A stretch of DNA of 64,000 nucleotides from Monosporascus cannonballus (Eukaryota > Ascomycota > Sordariomycetes > Xylariales). Position numbers and translations under genes: made by a program. Positions 61,796 through 64,000 of this stretch are shown piece after piece. The stretch is from NCBI GenBank assembly GCA_004154925.1, contig QJNS01000030.1:248001-312000 (forward strand), in the 5' to 3' direction. How positions within the stretch are numbered: the stretch's first letter is position 1; each line of letters begins with the position of its first letter. Under the pieces are notes generated by a model, which made no database searches, was not told where the DNA came from, and was given only the letters and a program-made list of their open reading frames with translations.

Positions 61796-64000
61796 CGTTA
61801 TAAATTTTTATTTAATAATACTGTTAAATTCTAAATAATATTTAATATGGTTAAAATATCGATTATTATTTAAAAAACCTTTATTTAATAATTTTAAATT
61901 TAAATTCGGGAATTAAAAAAAATCCGAAAAATTAAAGTTATATTATTTGCCTAAGCCTTTTTTATTTACATAAAACTTAAAAAACCGGAACTTTATAATA
62001 AACAAAATATTTCTTAAACTTTTTTAATTTAAATACGAATTTACTTTTTTTTAAAATTTTAATAACTTAACAAATTAAATTTTAACAATAAAATATATTT
62101 AATAAAAAATACGGTTAATTAATTTAAACTTATTATAAGAAATTTTCTAAAAATAAAAAAATCGAATAAGGAAAATTTTATTAATAAAACTTTTTTACTT
62201 TATATTAATTTTAAAAATAAAATGGGCAATAATTTCGGTGATCCGAATAAAAAACGATTTACGGCCTAATAGTTTTTATAATTTCGACCAAAAGAATTTA
62301 CTTTTAAATACGTTATAGCTTTTAAAACTTTTGCAATTAAAGCAAAATAAAAAAAACGATAAAGCTATCGTTTTTATCAATATATTTTATAAGAATTAAA
62401 AAATAATATAAAAAAAGATTATTCGAATTAACTAATTAACTACTTTAAATCGGTATATTATAAAAACAATTAAAATTAATAATTAATAATTTAAAAAACG
62501 ATAAAAAATAATATATTTTACGTTCGGGATATAATAAATGTAATTAAAGGAAAAAATAAAATTTATTTTTTATTTTTTACAGAACGACGCTAGGATTTAT
62601 AAACTTCGGCGTTATTTACAATTAAAACTGGAGCCAGATTAAATATTTTAATTATAGCAAAATAAAATATAAAGTTTACAAATACAAAAAACCTAAGAAA
62701 TTATGATATGATAATTAGATATTGATACCAGAAGAATAATTTAGAAATAATTAAGAAAACAATAGCAAAATTATTAATATAATTTAAGCCAAATACGTAT
62801 CACATTTATAATAAAAAGTTTAATAAGGATTATTACGATAAGAAATTCGACAGAAAATACGAAAAACTAAAAAACTAAGTTAATAAATATCATAAGCATA
62901 ATAAAGAGCATTATAAGGATAATTATATAAATATTAAAACTGGACAGAAAAATTTTATCTCGAAATTTTTAATCGATACGGCAAAATATATATTATATAT
63001 TATTAACGACAAAAATATCTCGATTAAAACAAATAAATATAATATATTTATAAACGAATTATTTATATATATTATAAGAGATTTAATTTTATAAACCGTA
63101 TCGGAAATAACAAAAATAATAAATAATAATATCGATATTTCCGAACCATAGCCCTAAAAAATATTTAGCAATTGGCCGAAACAAAAAATTAACTCGAAAA
63201 AAATAATACCTATAGGAAAACCCCTTTTATTATTTCCAATAATATAATTATTAAATGAAAAAAGAATTAATTTAGCATATGGTTAAAAAGTATTATTAAA
63301 AAATTATTACGAATTTTTATTTTTAATTAGAATTTATTACGAATCTCTAAAAAAATTATTAAAATAGAAATACGTTAATTTATAAAAAAGTTCTAAAAGG
63401 ATAATTAGAATAACGTATAATAGGACGTAATTATAAATATAAGAAATTGGTTTATTTAAGAAGAAAAAATATGACAAAATTAAAAATAATTAATATAACC
63501 TAAAGTAATAATACGCCGGCAATAACAATAAATATAATAACTTAACGTATTAAACAAAAAATATAAATAAAATTCGATAAATTCGAATAAAAATTAAAAA
63601 AACACTACTTATAAGAAAATTGCAAAATAACAAAACTTAAAAACGTTAAGAGGAACTTTTAAAAAAGGTTTTAAACGTAACAATAAAAAACTTTAATAAC
63701 CTTATTGTTTTAAAAATACAAATTAAAACGTATTAGTATATCGTAATGATAAATGACAGAACTTTGGGCGAAAATTACGTTATACCAAATATGGTTAATA
63801 AATTTAAATTATTATAAAGATATAAATTAAAACCTTATATAATAACAAATACCGAAAATTAGGAATACGTTTACGATAACGGAAAAACTATACGTTAAAT
63901 TCATTACTTTAAGATTTTTTTAAGGATAATATTAAATAATTAATGTTAATATTATTATTGAGAAATTATAATGTAATCTTAGAATTATTATAAATATATT
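61796..64000 (+). pseudogene. Element G gag to protease (partial)
   Basis: Leader, Gag and the start of Pol, matching A 1-1700 and B 15752-18000. The Gag knuckle is expected near 62640-62690, where a decayed Cys-Phe-Asn-Tyr pattern is visible. The protease zone starts at about 63690. The element runs off the window, so RT and beyond are not seen. No usable frame. Confidence 0.75.

Larger units (their letters stand above)
54101..64000 (+). mobile_element. Element G: chromovirus split by H, 3' end outside window
   Basis: Plus-strand element of the A/B/F type. Its 5' LTR is 54101-54110 plus 61452-61795; between the pieces lies the whole of element H with its duplication. The leader after the LTR (CGTTATAAAT) and the Gag and protease zone to 64000 match A and B line by line. 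Heavy RIP. Confidence 0.9.

Overview
The window reads as chromosomal DNA of a filamentous ascomycete (Pezizomycotina). The evidence is one intact secreted pectin lyase gene with a short fungal-type intron, surrounded by retrotransposons whose DNA has been driven to extreme A+T. In those elements Trp, Gln and Cys codons of recognisable gag-pol domains have become TAA/TAG/TGA and TAT/TAC. This is the C-to-T decay on both strands left by repeat-induced point mutation (RIP), a process restricted to fungi. I saw no bacterial features, rRNA, tRNA or CRISPR.

Layout. (1) 1-5781: right part of a plus-strand Ty3/Gypsy chromovirus (element A). (2) 5782-6775: unrecognised, milder decay. (3) 6776-40886: a Russian-doll stack that can be unpacked from LTR ends and 5-bp target-site duplications (TSDs). 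Outer element F (minus, TSD ATTTT) contains C (minus, TSD TCGAA/TCGGA) and D (minus, TSD CTGAT). C contains a solo LTR (TSD ATATC) and element B (plus, TSD TTATT). D contains E (minus, TSD TTAAG). (4) 40887-49854: island of normal base composition holding two small solo LTRs of another family, a pogo/Fot transposase fragment, a chromovirus solo LTR (TSD TGGAT), and the only convincing intact host gene, a pectin lyase at 46009-47217. (5) 49855-54100: decayed repeats, including a Ty1/Copia relic. (6) 54101-64000: plus-strand chromovirus G, with another chromovirus family, H (TSD TGACC/TAACC), inserted 10 bp inside G's 5' LTR.

The chromoviruses share one plan: LTR, Gag with CCHC knuckle, protease, RT, RNase H, integrase with C-terminal chromodomain, then a small gene on the opposite strand, then the polypurine tract and 3' LTR. 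The antisense gene is the most interesting feature. In every copy that reaches this zone (A, B, C, D, E, F) it has six positions spaced C-x2-C-x6-C-x8-C-x2-C-x6-C, the spacing of a fungal Zn(II)2Cys6 cluster, followed by a charged helical tail. H has a variant with x7 gaps. Different copies keep different cysteines, the rest being Tyr (TAT/TAC from TGT/TGC).

Pol is shared, but the 3' cassette (antisense gene plus LTR U3) comes in types that vary together: A/B/F, C/D, E, and H. Domain borders inside decayed elements are approximate. LTR ends and TSDs were read to the base.
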